NCBI GenBank assembly: GCA_020048405.1
Contig: JAIFMP010000106.1
Location: 1-38,592 of the forward strand
DNA from: Hydrogenophaga sp.
Lineage (GTDB): Bacteria > Pseudomonadota > Gammaproteobacteria > Burkholderiales > Burkholderiaceae_C
Direction of reading: 5' to 3'
Length of the DNA stretch: 38,592 nucleotides
Shown one piece after another: positions 1 through 9,395 of the stretch (position 1 is its first letter; every line of letters starts with the position of its first letter). A model generated the notes under the pieces. It saw nothing but the letters and a program-made list of their open reading frames with translations. It was not told the origin of the DNA and searched no databases. Position numbers and translations under genes: made by a program.

Positions 1-243
1 GAGGCTCCAACGAGAACATGAACGGCCTGGTGCGCCAGTACCTCCCCAAGGGCACCGACTTGTCGGGCTACAGCCAGGAGCAGCTTGATGCGATTGCAGA
101 TGAAATCAACAACCGCCCCAGGAAGGGATTGGGCTTACGATCACCTCTGGCGGTCTACACAGAACTGCTGTTGAATTCCCCGCAACACTCCACCCTCATT
201 CACTGAAAACCAGGGTGTTGCACTTCACTTTTGAATCCGCCGG
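1..243 (+). mobile_element. IS30-family insertion sequence, 3' end only (transposase C-terminus plus probable terminal inverted repeat)
   Basis: Frame from nt 3 reads GSNENMNGLVRQYLPKGTDLSGYSQEQLDAIADEINNRPRKGLG..., typical of the IS30 transposase C-terminus. It is followed by ggtgttgcacttcacttttgaatccgcc, which resembles an IS30-family end. Confidence 0.8.
3..206 (+). CDS. IS30-family transposase, C-terminal fragment (5' part outside window)
   Basis: NENMNGLVRQYLPKGTDLS and INNRPRKGLGLRSP motifs; stop at 204-206. Confidence 0.8.
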   Translation, partial: GSNENMNGLVRQYLPKGTDLSGYSQEQLDAIADEINNRPRKGLGLRSPLAVYTELLLNSPQHSTLIH

Positions 244-339
244 CTCAATAATTTATTTCGCCCACTGCACCCGGAGAGCTTTTCGGCAGCGTTGGCCAAC
301 CACACACATGCACTTAGCGGTGCAATACGCGTCCAAAAA

Positions 340-933
340 TCAAGCCAACTTCTTGATGACTGCGCTCAATATAGATCTCCGCATCGAACTGAAATAAGGA
401 GTGTCCTTGGGTTTCTGTGCGATCAAAACGGAATCTCGCCACATCTCGCTACCTTCTCCGCCGGTACCAACCCAATCGGTTTCAGCCTTCAGCACGTCCA
501 GTCCAGCAAAACGCGCAATCGCCCTCAGGCCGTCAGGGTAAAACCGCCAGCAATCGACTGGGTAGCGGTGTTCAGGGCCCGCAGACGGCACGATCAGGCA
601 GCAAATTCCGCCGGGTCGCAACACGCGTGCAATCTCGAGGGCGCTGATCCAGAAAAAATCTATATGCTCAAAAGCTTGACCAGAAACAACCACATCAGCA
701 CTGTTTCTACCAAGCTCTTTCCAGTCATAAGGGCTCTGCAGCACGATATCTACGTTGCGCCCGGGTGCTAAGTCCACGCCAACATATCGCCATTGGTTCT
801 GCGCAAACAGAGGCCGGTAACTACCATTGACGTCCTGGCTCCCAATGTCAACGATCTGCAGTTGCTCATCTAAGCGCGGCAACAAATAATCATCCCTGAA
901 GCCCTTGATGCGGCCAAACGAACTGTCGTGCAT
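340..933 (-). CDS. class I SAM-dependent methyltransferase
   Basis: 197 aa; VDIGSQDVNGSYRP motif I, SADVVVSGQAFEHIDFFW, ARVLRPGGICCLIVPS. Confidence 0.75.
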   Translation of the reverse strand: MHDSSFGRIKGFRDDYLLPRLDEQLQIVDIGSQDVNGSYRPLFAQNQWRYVGVDLAPGRNVDIVLQSPYDWKELGRNSADVVVSGQAFEHIDFFWISALEIARVLRPGGICCLIVPSAGPEHRYPVDCWRFYPDGLRAIARFAGLDVLKAETDWVGTGGEGSEMWRDSVLIAQKPKDTPYFSSMRRSILSAVIKKLA

Positions 934-1050
934 ATCAATTTGTCGCGGTCATTTGAAGCTACCGCCCGTTATTGTTCATCACGGTATGATACAGGCCCGT
1001 CATTTTTACCCTCCACACAGCGCTGTGGGTACGCAAACACAACACCGGTC

Positions 1051-1842
1051 ATGCGCTTCAGAGATACCCGCCACCTATGGCTAATAGCCAATTTGCTCAA
1101 GCGCAGACTGGCGGAACGTTACCGTGGCAGTGCCTTGGGTGTGTCGTGGGCCGTACTGTTACCCATGCTCATGCTGGCTGTGTATACATTCTTCTTCAGG
1201 CACTTATTGGGCGTGCGCTGGCCTGGCGATCCAGCAGCAACAGATTTGGAAGTGGCCCTGCGCATCTTCTTGGGCCTGACGTTTGTCAACCTCGCTGGCG
1301 AAGTGCTCACCTCCTCCACCCGTCTGGTGCTCGAGCAACCAGCCTACATCAAAAAAATGCAGTTTCCGCTGCCCATCTTGGCATATGTGTTGGTCGGAGC
1401 GGCGTTCGTGCAAGCATTGTTGGCATTGGGTATTGCGGTCATCGCAGGGTTGCTGGGGGGTTCGGGTCCACCCTGGGCCTTTCCCCTGATCCTCGCCTAC
1501 AGCATTCCCCTGATCATCTGGCTGTTGGCTGCGTCTTGGACACTCTCTGCGCTCGGCGTGTTCCTGCGCGACCTTCAGCACATTCTTCCGCCGCTGGTAA
1601 CCGTGCTGCTATTTCTCTCCCCGGTCTTCTACACGGTATCGGCCTTGCCGTCAGAGTGGCACACCCTCATGTCCTTCAACCCACTCACCCTACCCATAGA
1701 AGCAGGGCGTCACCTCATTTTGGGTGATCCGGCCCCCAGTTCCGCCCTGTGGGCAATCCAATTCACAGGAGCCGCTTTGGCTGCCGTGGGTGCACGTTGG
1801 CTATTTGAGCGGGTACAGCCTGGGTTTGCCGATGCGCTCTGA
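1051..1842 (+). CDS. wzm: ABC-2 type polysaccharide export permease (Wzm-like)
   Basis: Start chosen at MRFRDTRHLWLIANLLKRRLAERYRGSALGVSWAVLLPMLMLAVYTFFF; YIKKMQFPLPIL, GVFLRDLQHI, FLSPVFYTVSALP; overlaps the next gene. Confidence 0.85.
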   Translation: MRFRDTRHLWLIANLLKRRLAERYRGSALGVSWAVLLPMLMLAVYTFFFRHLLGVRWPGDPAATDLEVALRIFLGLTFVNLAGEVLTSSTRLVLEQPAYIKKMQFPLPILAYVLVGAAFVQALLALGIAVIAGLLGGSGPPWAFPLILAYSIPLIIWLLAASWTLSALGVFLRDLQHILPPLVTVLLFLSPVFYTVSALPSEWHTLMSFNPLTLPIEAGRHLILGDPAPSSALWAIQFTGAALAAVGARWLFERVQPGFADAL

Positions 1843-3064
1843 ATCAGCACTCCTGCGTGGCCAAATCCATTTATCTGGCATTGGCAAAGCGTATGCTGAT
1901 GTGGTCAATCCCATCCATGCCCTGAAGGAGGCGCTGACCCGCAGAGCCAATCACTCGCAGCGCTGGGTACTGCAAGGAGTCGACTTGGATCTGCCCCCAG
2001 GCGGTAGCTTGGGTGTCATCGGTGCCAACGGCGCTGGAAAGTCCACGCTGCTGCAAATCATGGCCGGCACGCTGCAGCCCAGCGCCGGTACACGTGTGTG
2101 CGACGGAAAAATAGGCGCCCTGTTGGAACTTGGTGCAGGGTTCAACCCTGAGTTCACAGGGGAGGAAAACGCCCGCCTCGCCTGTGTTGTGATGGGCATG
2201 CTGCCGCGAGACGCTGAATCCGTTCTGCCACACATACAAGCCTTTGCCGACATCGGTCCCTCTTGGTCCCGCCCCGTCAAAACATATTCCAGTGGCATGT
2301 TTGTGCGGCTGGCCTTTGCCGTGTCCACAGCCATAGAGCCAGACATACTCATCATCGACGAAGCGCTGTCTGTTGGCGATGCCGCCTTTTCCCGCAAAAG
2401 CTTCGACCGCATCATGGCCCTGCGAGAGCAAGGCGTTACCCTCGTTTTTTGCACCCACGCCCTCTACCAGGTCGAAATGTTGTGTGACCAGGCCATCTGG
2501 GTCGACCAGGGCCGCATCATGGCCCATGGCAGCGCATCCTCGGTCGTGGCACGCTACAACCAGCACATACAGCTGTCAACTCAGCAGACCGGTCCCGAGC
2601 CAGCCTCCGGCCAGCAGCGAACAATCGGCGCCGCTGACCGGCTCGCCCGCATCAGCCAGGTCAGCCTGCTCGTCAACAACCAATCCTGCAGCCCTCAGCA
2701 GCCCCCAGACCTCCGCAGCGGTGTCGACGAACTCGCCGTGTGCATCCAGGCAGAGCACGACCCTTCCGTCCCCCCGCCCACCGTCGCTGTACTCATCAGC
2801 GACGCAGCCGGCATGCACATCACCAGTTGCACCTCGTTTCACGACGGAATAACTTGGCATGCTACCGAGGGCAACCTGATCGCCACCGTCCGCTTGCCTC
2901 ACCTGCCCCTCATGCGCGGAGAATTCTCCGTCGACGTCTTCCTCCTGTGCGAAAAGGCCATCCACGTATACGAACACGTGGTCAATGCGGCACGTTTTAA
3001 CGTGGCGGCCACGGGAGCAGAGCCGGGCATAGTCCGGCTGCCCCACACCTGGGAGCAGTCATGA
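1832..3064 (+). CDS. wzt: ABC transporter ATPase for polysaccharide export (Wzt-like) with C-terminal extension
   Basis: Walker A GANGAGKST, ALLELGAGFNPEFTGEEN, signature KTYSSGMFVRLAFA, Walker B ILIIDEALSVGD; start chosen at MRSESALL. Confidence 0.85.
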   Translation: MRSESALLRGQIHLSGIGKAYADVVNPIHALKEALTRRANHSQRWVLQGVDLDLPPGGSLGVIGANGAGKSTLLQIMAGTLQPSAGTRVCDGKIGALLELGAGFNPEFTGEENARLACVVMGMLPRDAESVLPHIQAFADIGPSWSRPVKTYSSGMFVRLAFAVSTAIEPDILIIDEALSVGDAAFSRKSFDRIMALREQGVTLVFCTHALYQVEMLCDQAIWVDQGRIMAHGSASSVVARYNQHIQLSTQQTGPEPASGQQRTIGAADRLARISQVSLLVNNQSCSPQQPPDLRSGVDELAVCIQAEHDPSVPPPTVAVLISDAAGMHITSCTSFHDGITWHATEGNLIATVRLPHLPLMRGEFSVDVFLLCEKAIHVYEHVVNAARFNVAATGAEPGIVRLPHTWEQS

Positions 3065-4014
3065 CCCCCGCCCTGAACAACCCACTGTGGTGGCGGTACC
3101 GGGTGGCAAACGCGGCGCTATCTGCCCTGCCGTTGCAACTGCAGTACAGGCTGGCAGAAACATGGGGTCGTTGGCGCTCCCCACGCATGGCCAGTGACGA
3201 CGCAGCCATCCGCCACGCCATAGCCAGTCTGGTGCAACCGCAGGGTGGCTACGCTGACGCAGCAGCAGCCAGCAGGCAATACCAGGGCTTGCAGTCCCGC
3301 ATCAGGTTAGACGACCACCGCATGGCCACAGCGTCAGTGCCTGCTGTGGTCAGCCAAGTCACCGCAACCAATGCCAATGCACTGGCCCCGGTGTTCAACA
3401 GTGGCACGGGCACCATCATCCTCACAGCGCACTACGGCCGCTTGGGCATGATCGGCCCTGGCCTGCGCAGCCTTGGCAAAACGTCTGCCTTCTTGTCGGC
3501 CACCGTTGACGAGCGTGCCACAGCGCTGTCACCCATGCAGCGCTGGGTCGGCTATCGCAATGGTCAGAGCCTGCAGCGCTTTGCCCAAGGCCAATGGGTC
3601 ATGGCAGACGACCCGGCCACCCGCCTGCGCGCCGTGCTGCGCCAGGGCCAGCCGCTCATCGTCGTCATGGACGCATTCTCCTCCCGCAGCCCACAGCGTC
3701 ATGTGTTCCGTTTTGGCTCTGGCTCCATGGCCATCCCCACTGGGGTAGTCCGCTTGGCCGAGGCCACCGGTGCACCTCTGGTCCTCGCACTCATGCACGA
3801 CATGGGCAACGCCCAGGTGCAAATGCGTTGCAGGTCATTGCAGGGCAGCCCCCAGCAAGCCGTCCAACAGGCCTTCGACACCTTGGCGCAAGCAGTGCTG
3901 GCCGAGCCTTGGCAGTGGTGGCTCTTGCCCCACGCACATGCTCTGTGGCAACCCCACGCAGCCAATACAGCCGCCACTCCCTGCCCACACACAGCCAAAG
4001 AGGCCCCAAATTGA
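3061..4014 (+). CDS. LpxL/HtrB-like lysophospholipid acyltransferase family protein
   Basis: GTGTIILTAHYGRLGMIG, IVVMDAFSSRSPQRHVFRFGSGSMAIPTGVVRLAEATGAPLVLAL, WQWWLLPHAHALW; 4-nt ATGA overlap with upstream wzt. Confidence 0.65.
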   Translation: MTPALNNPLWWRYRVANAALSALPLQLQYRLAETWGRWRSPRMASDDAAIRHAIASLVQPQGGYADAAAASRQYQGLQSRIRLDDHRMATASVPAVVSQVTATNANALAPVFNSGTGTIILTAHYGRLGMIGPGLRSLGKTSAFLSATVDERATALSPMQRWVGYRNGQSLQRFAQGQWVMADDPATRLRAVLRQGQPLIVVMDAFSSRSPQRHVFRFGSGSMAIPTGVVRLAEATGAPLVLALMHDMGNAQVQMRCRSLQGSPQQAVQQAFDTLAQAVLAEPWQWWLLPHAHALWQPHAANTAATPCPHTAKEAPN

Positions 4015-6923
4015 CCGACCCCGTAAAGCCAGGCGAGGCCCTGAAATACAGCGTCAACCACGACAACGTAGACCCCGAATCCGTGCTGGGTCACCTCCTG
4101 TCGCTCATCAAGTCAGGCTCACGGGTTCTGGAGCTCGGGTGTGCCGCCGGCAGCATGACCCGCATACTTCACGAGCGCCACGGTTGCCAGGTCGACGGAT
4201 TAGAACTTGACCCCGTTTCCGCCGAACAGGCCCGCCCGTTTTGTTCCCGCTTGCTGATTGGCAACCTCGAAACCGTCCAGTGGGACGGCCCATTTTTCCA
4301 GGGCCAGCAATACGACCACATACTCATTGCGGACGTACTCGAGCACATGCGAGAGCCCGGTCAAGTCCTACGGGGTGTGTCAAACCTGCTGGCTTCTGGT
4401 GGGTCCATTCTGGTGTCCACCCCCAACATCAGCTTTGCAGGCGTGCAGGCTGCAATACAGGCTGGCTGGTTTCCCTACGCCCCCACCGGGTTGCTTGACC
4501 AGGGTCACGTCCACTTCTTCACGCGCTTCGAACTCGAAGCCCTCGTTCTGCAATGCGGGGGCGTCCCCGTTGAACGGCGTGCCGTCCATTGGGGCCCAAA
4601 TGACTCCGAATTCGCCTCCTACTGGGCCGAACTCACCCCTCAAGCCCAACAAACACTGCTGTCTTCGCCCGATGCAACCGTGTACCAGTGGGTTGTTTCC
4701 ATAGAGCGCCCGTCTGAAAAAACTTGGCGACGCTGCGTGATGTTTGCCCCCGAGCGTGCGTTGTACAGCCAAAAATGGGGCCAACTCGTCCAGCAAGTCA
4801 ACACACTCCAGCAAGAGCTCGAAGCTGGCCATCAACGCGCGCTCGGCATGCTGGACAGCGTCAAACAGCTTCGGTTGCGACAGTATGAATTAGAGAGGCA
4901 ACTCATCACCCAACAACAGCAAGCCCACACTGCAACAGCGAAGTTGGAGCAAGTCTTCACATCCACCAGCTGGCGTCTCACAGCCCCCGTGCGCAATGCC
5001 AGAGCAACAGCCTCCCGCTGGCGCACCAACGCAAGCTTGCTTGCCAAGTCACTTCGTACCCAAGGGGTTGCTCCCACGCTGCTCAAGGTCGTCAAAAAAC
5101 TTGCGAGCCACCAGGCACCCACAGTCCCGGTCGGCGCCCCCACGTCTGAATTGTTTCAGCCTGATTGGGCTGCCTACAGGGACTGGCTCAACCAATACGA
5201 GCAATTGCCTTCAGACGGTACTGACCAAGTTGCCGTGGCCCTGCAAACCGCTGGCAACTGGCCCACCTTCAGTGTCATCATGCCGGTGTTCAACCCCAAT
5301 TTGGTGTGGCTGCTCCAGGCAATTGAATCAGTCCGTCAGCAGTGGTACCCGCACTGGCAACTCATCATCGTTGACGACGCCAGCACCCAGCAGCGCCAAG
5401 AACTCATGGCCCTGCTGGAGCGCAAGTCAGCCGATGACCCGCGCATCCGCGTCACCTACCGCGAGTCAAACGGGCACATTTCCCGTGCAACCAACGACGG
5501 CCTGAACCACTCAACCAGCGACTGGGTCACCTTCATCGACCAGGACGACACACTCGCACCTCATGCCCTGTGGTGTTTGGCAGATGCCATACGCCAAAAC
5601 CCAGTCGCAAAGCTCGTTTACTCGGACGAAGACAAAATAAATGAGACCGGTTCACGGCTCGAGCCCCACTTCAAACCCGACTGGAACCCGGACCTTCTCC
5701 TCTCCTACAACTACATATGCCACTTGGCGGCCTACCGTCGCCACGTTATGTTGGAGGTGGGTGGACTTCGCCCAGGCTTCGAAGGCGCACAAGACTTCGA
5801 CCTTGCCCTCCGCTTCACCGAACAGTGCACGCCTGCTGAAATTGTCCATGTCCCACGGCTGCTCTACCACTGGCGCGTGCACCAGGGCAGCACCTCCAGC
5901 AGTCTTGGTGTCAAGCCCTACGCCATGCAAGCTGGCGTACTGGCGCTGGAACAAGCCTTGCAGCGCCGCAGCGTGGTCGGGTCGGTTCACATCGACCATG
6001 ACCTCGCCTTCCAGGTCAAGTACGACATCACGGCTACTCCCCCACACGTCACGCTGGTCGTCCCTACTCGCAATGGCGGCAACCTGCTCAAAACCTGTAT
6101 CAGCAGTGTTCTCGCGCTGACCGACTACACCCACTTCGACATCCTCATCATCGACAACGGATCCGACCAACCTCACACTCTGGGCCTGTTGCAAGACTAC
6201 GCCGCACATCCCCGCTGCAGCGTTGTCAAAGACCCTCGGCCCTTCAACTACGCCGCGCTCCACAATGCAGCCATACCGGCAGCCAAAGGAGACTTCGTCT
6301 TGCTGCTCAATGACGACATCCAAGTCACCCAACCCGACTGGCTGCGTGAAATGGTCTCTGTCGGCTTGCAACCCGGCGTAGGCATCGTGGGTGCGCGCTT
6401 GCTCTACCCCAACAACGCCGTACAGCATGGAGGTACCGTCATGGTCGGGGGCGTGGCTGGCCACGCCCACAAGCACTTCCCGGCCAGTCATTGGGGCTAC
6501 ATGATGCGCGCCCGCGTCCGCCAAACCCTGTCTGCCGTCACCGCCGCGTGTTTGTTGGTTCGCAAAGAGGTCTACCAGCAAGTCGGCGGCATGGACGAAA
6601 CCCTGGCTGTGGCGTTCAACGACGTGGCCTTTTGCCTGGCCGTCGGCGCCGCCGGGTATCGCATCGTCTGGACGCCATACGCTGAGCTCGTCCACCACGA
6701 GTCAGCTACCCGTGGCCACGAGCATGTCGACCCGGCCAGGGTTGAGCGCTTCAACCGCGAAATCAAATACATGCAGGCGACATGGGGCAGCCAGTTGGCT
6801 TACGACCCGGCATGGAACCCCAACTTGAACAACATGCGCGAAGACTTCGCACTGGCACACCCACCTCGTTTGAAGCCCTTGTTTCCAGGTATCCAAGTTC
6901 CCACAGAGCCCGGCAATGTCTAA
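4011..6923 (+). CDS. multidomain methyltransferase plus two GT2 glycosyltransferase domains
   Basis: Probable TTG start inside a TTGA overlap. VLELGCAAGSMTRIL and ILIADVLEHMREPGQVL (methyltransferase); FSVIMPVFNPN...IIVDDAST...FIDQDDTL (GT2 #1); VTLVVPTRNGG...DILIIDNGSDQ...LLLNDDIQV (GT2 #2). Confidence 0.85.
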   Translation: MTDPVKPGEALKYSVNHDNVDPESVLGHLLSLIKSGSRVLELGCAAGSMTRILHERHGCQVDGLELDPVSAEQARPFCSRLLIGNLETVQWDGPFFQGQQYDHILIADVLEHMREPGQVLRGVSNLLASGGSILVSTPNISFAGVQAAIQAGWFPYAPTGLLDQGHVHFFTRFELEALVLQCGGVPVERRAVHWGPNDSEFASYWAELTPQAQQTLLSSPDATVYQWVVSIERPSEKTWRRCVMFAPERALYSQKWGQLVQQVNTLQQELEAGHQRALGMLDSVKQLRLRQYELERQLITQQQQAHTATAKLEQVFTSTSWRLTAPVRNARATASRWRTNASLLAKSLRTQGVAPTLLKVVKKLASHQAPTVPVGAPTSELFQPDWAAYRDWLNQYEQLPSDGTDQVAVALQTAGNWPTFSVIMPVFNPNLVWLLQAIESVRQQWYPHWQLIIVDDASTQQRQELMALLERKSADDPRIRVTYRESNGHISRATNDGLNHSTSDWVTFIDQDDTLAPHALWCLADAIRQNPVAKLVYSDEDKINETGSRLEPHFKPDWNPDLLLSYNYICHLAAYRRHVMLEVGGLRPGFEGAQDFDLALRFTEQCTPAEIVHVPRLLYHWRVHQGSTSSSLGVKPYAMQAGVLALEQALQRRSVVGSVHIDHDLAFQVKYDITATPPHVTLVVPTRNGGNLLKTCISSVLALTDYTHFDILIIDNGSDQPHTLGLLQDYAAHPRCSVVKDPRPFNYAALHNAAIPAAKGDFVLLLNDDIQVTQPDWLREMVSVGLQPGVGIVGARLLYPNNAVQHGGTVMVGGVAGHAHKHFPASHWGYMMRARVRQTLSAVTAACLLVRKEVYQQVGGMDETLAVAFNDVAFCLAVGAAGYRIVWTPYAELVHHESATRGHEHVDPARVERFNREIKYMQATWGSQLAYDPAWNPNLNNMREDFALAHPPRLKPLFPGIQVPTEPGNV

Positions 6924-9381
6924 ATCCCCACGCAGCGGGCGTCCAAAAACGCCCGTTGGCCACCCATCTACCCCGCCCCCTGTGCCCACGCTCACCGTGG
7001 CGTATCAGGATGCTCTCGCAAAACATCGTCTGGGTCAGCTTGCCCATGCCCAGCAACTCTACAACCAAGTTCTTGCAGTCGATCCACAGCACTTCGGTGC
7101 GGCCCACATGCTTGGGGTGTTGTTGTATCAGCTCGGCCAACACCAGCAAGCCCATGGCTACTTGAACAGGGCACTGCAAATCGACCCAAAATCGCCCGCT
7201 GCTCACACCAACATGGGGCTGGTGCTCGGTGCAGTCGGGCGTCACGATGATGCTTTGCGCTGCCACGATCAGGCTTTGAAGCTACATCCCGATTTTGTGG
7301 AGGCCTGGATCAACAGGGGAGGGGCGCTCAAGGAACTGCGGCGCTGGTCTGATGCCTTGCACAGCTACGACCAAGCCTTGCAACGCCGTCCAGCAGCTCC
7401 CCAGATCGAACTCAACCGCAGCATCGTACTGTTCGAGATCGGAAACACCACAGAGGCACTGGCCATTCTCGATCAGCTCATTGAAATACACCCGGGCTTT
7501 CTGCAAGCGCGTTACCAGCGTGGCAGTGCTTTCATTGACCTTGAACGATTTTCCGAGGCTCAAAACGACCTGGATCACGTTGTCCAGTCCGCTCCAGATT
7601 TCGCAGACGCGTGGGTTCAAAAAGCCCACCTGTGCAAGCGCTTGAACAAACTCGATGATTCATTGGTCTGCATCGATCATGCATTGTCAATAGCCCCCGC
7701 CAAGGCCAAGGCACACTTCATCAAAGGTCAGTTGCTGAAGACTTTAGGTGAATGGCTTGAAGCCATTCAGTGCTTCAGCAATGCGCTCCTTGTGGAGCCT
7801 GAAAATGCAGTCTATTTATTCCATCGAGGAGTGCTATATGCAATGATGGGCGAAAAAGCCAAATCACTCGATGATTTGGATCACGCATTGCAGGTGGACC
7901 CCTCTTTCATCCAGGCATACATTGGTCGCTCTAGCCTCTTGAGTTATGCGCGTATGTTTCCGGATGCGCTGGCTGATTTATTGCGAGCAAGAGAACTGAG
8001 TTCCGGTGGAAAAAGCCACCAAATTTCATCTTTCATTCTCAAGGTTAAATCCCATTTGTGTGACTGGTCAGACTGGGGTATTCTGCAGCAGGAGTTGATC
8101 ACGGAAGTGTATTCGAGTGCCATCTCTTATGGCTCATTTGCACTTCTCTCGCTGACAGATGACCCAAGCCTCCATCTCCATGCGGCAAAGAGTCAAGGCA
8201 ATGTGCTTTCGTCTTTAAGTGACCGACTTGGTACGATCAAGCCGAAAGACGGAGTTGAAAAAATCCGTGTCGGCTACTATTCTGCCGATTATTCACAACA
8301 CGCCACAATGATCCTGATGGCGGAGTTGTTTGAGCTGCATGACCGCCAAGGCTTCGAGTGGTACGCCTTTTCCTTTGGCGAGCCAGACCAAACCGACCCC
8401 ATGTACCGTCGTGCCCATGTCGCGTTTGATCGCTTCATTGATGTGCGTGGTTTGTCCCCGTTGGAAATAGCCAAACTGTCCCGGGAACTTCAAATCGATA
8501 TCGCTGTTGATCTGAAGGGTGATACCGAAGACTCACGCTCGTCAATTTTTGCCTATCGGGCAGCACCGATACAGGTCAATTACCTCGGGTATCCGGGCAC
8601 CATGGGCACCACCTATCACGACTACATCATTGCCGATGCCTGGGTCGTACCAGATTCCCTCAAAGAGCATTACACCGAAAAGGTGGTCCGTTTACCCAAC
8701 AGTTATCAGGTCAATGACAGAAAGCGCCAAATCTCTGACCGGCCATTTTCCCGCAAAGACTGTGGCCTCCCGGAACAAGGTGTTGTTTACGCATGCTTCA
8801 ATGCCGTCCACAAAATCACGCCGGAGGTCTTTGCCAGTTGGATGCGAATCCTCTTGGCAGTGCCAGAAAGTGTTCTGTGGCTCTTTGAGGGCAACCAATG
8901 GGCGCCCAGCAACTTGCGCAGCCAGGCAGAACTGCACGGCATCGATCCTCAGCGGTTGATCTTTGCTCCAACCATGTTCCACCCCGACCACTTGGCGCGC
9001 CTTCAACTGGTCGATTTGTTTTTGGACACCTTGCCCTACAACGCGCACACCACTGCCAGCGACGCCTTGTGGGCAGGCGTACCTGTGCTCACGCGAATGG
9101 GCCAATCCTTCGCAGCAAGGGTCGCAGCGAGCCTGTTATCTGCCGTGGGCTTGCCTGAATTGATCACCCAAACGCCCGAAGAGTACGGAACCTTGGCCAT
9201 AGATTTAGGGCAGCACCCTGCTCGCCTGCACTCTTTAAAACAGCGCCTTCAAATCCTCCGCAGCAGCGCACCGCTATTTGACACGCCTCAATTCGCCAGA
9301 CACCTGGAGTCCGCATTCCGGCTGATGGTGCAGCGCCAGCAAACGGGTCTCCCGCCCGATCACTTTGACATCGAGTCCTGA
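6916..9381 (+). CDS. TPR-repeat O-GlcNAc-transferase-like (GT41/SPINDLY) protein 1
   Basis: N-terminal TPR repeats; C-terminal IRVGYYSADYSQHATMILMAELFELHDR, AVDLKGDTEDSR, IQVNYLGYPGTMG, NAHTTASDALWAGVPVLT. Confidence 0.85.
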   Translation: MSKSPRSGRPKTPVGHPSTPPPVPTLTVAYQDALAKHRLGQLAHAQQLYNQVLAVDPQHFGAAHMLGVLLYQLGQHQQAHGYLNRALQIDPKSPAAHTNMGLVLGAVGRHDDALRCHDQALKLHPDFVEAWINRGGALKELRRWSDALHSYDQALQRRPAAPQIELNRSIVLFEIGNTTEALAILDQLIEIHPGFLQARYQRGSAFIDLERFSEAQNDLDHVVQSAPDFADAWVQKAHLCKRLNKLDDSLVCIDHALSIAPAKAKAHFIKGQLLKTLGEWLEAIQCFSNALLVEPENAVYLFHRGVLYAMMGEKAKSLDDLDHALQVDPSFIQAYIGRSSLLSYARMFPDALADLLRARELSSGGKSHQISSFILKVKSHLCDWSDWGILQQELITEVYSSAISYGSFALLSLTDDPSLHLHAAKSQGNVLSSLSDRLGTIKPKDGVEKIRVGYYSADYSQHATMILMAELFELHDRQGFEWYAFSFGEPDQTDPMYRRAHVAFDRFIDVRGLSPLEIAKLSRELQIDIAVDLKGDTEDSRSSIFAYRAAPIQVNYLGYPGTMGTTYHDYIIADAWVVPDSLKEHYTEKVVRLPNSYQVNDRKRQISDRPFSRKDCGLPEQGVVYACFNAVHKITPEVFASWMRILLAVPESVLWLFEGNQWAPSNLRSQAELHGIDPQRLIFAPTMFHPDHLARLQLVDLFLDTLPYNAHTTASDALWAGVPVLTRMGQSFAARVAASLLSAVGLPELITQTPEEYGTLAIDLGQHPARLHSLKQRLQILRSSAPLFDTPQFARHLESAFRLMVQRQQTGLPPDHFDIES

Positions 9382-9395
9382 ATCAACTGCCAACA

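Noticed and set aside
934-1050. Sigma-70 promoter upstream of wzm (tatgat at ~984)
   Set aside because: No acceptable -35 at proper spacing; too weak to call.
5652-6698. 348-aa minus-strand ORF
   Set aside because: Antisense to the GT2 domains; composition of a shadow ORF.
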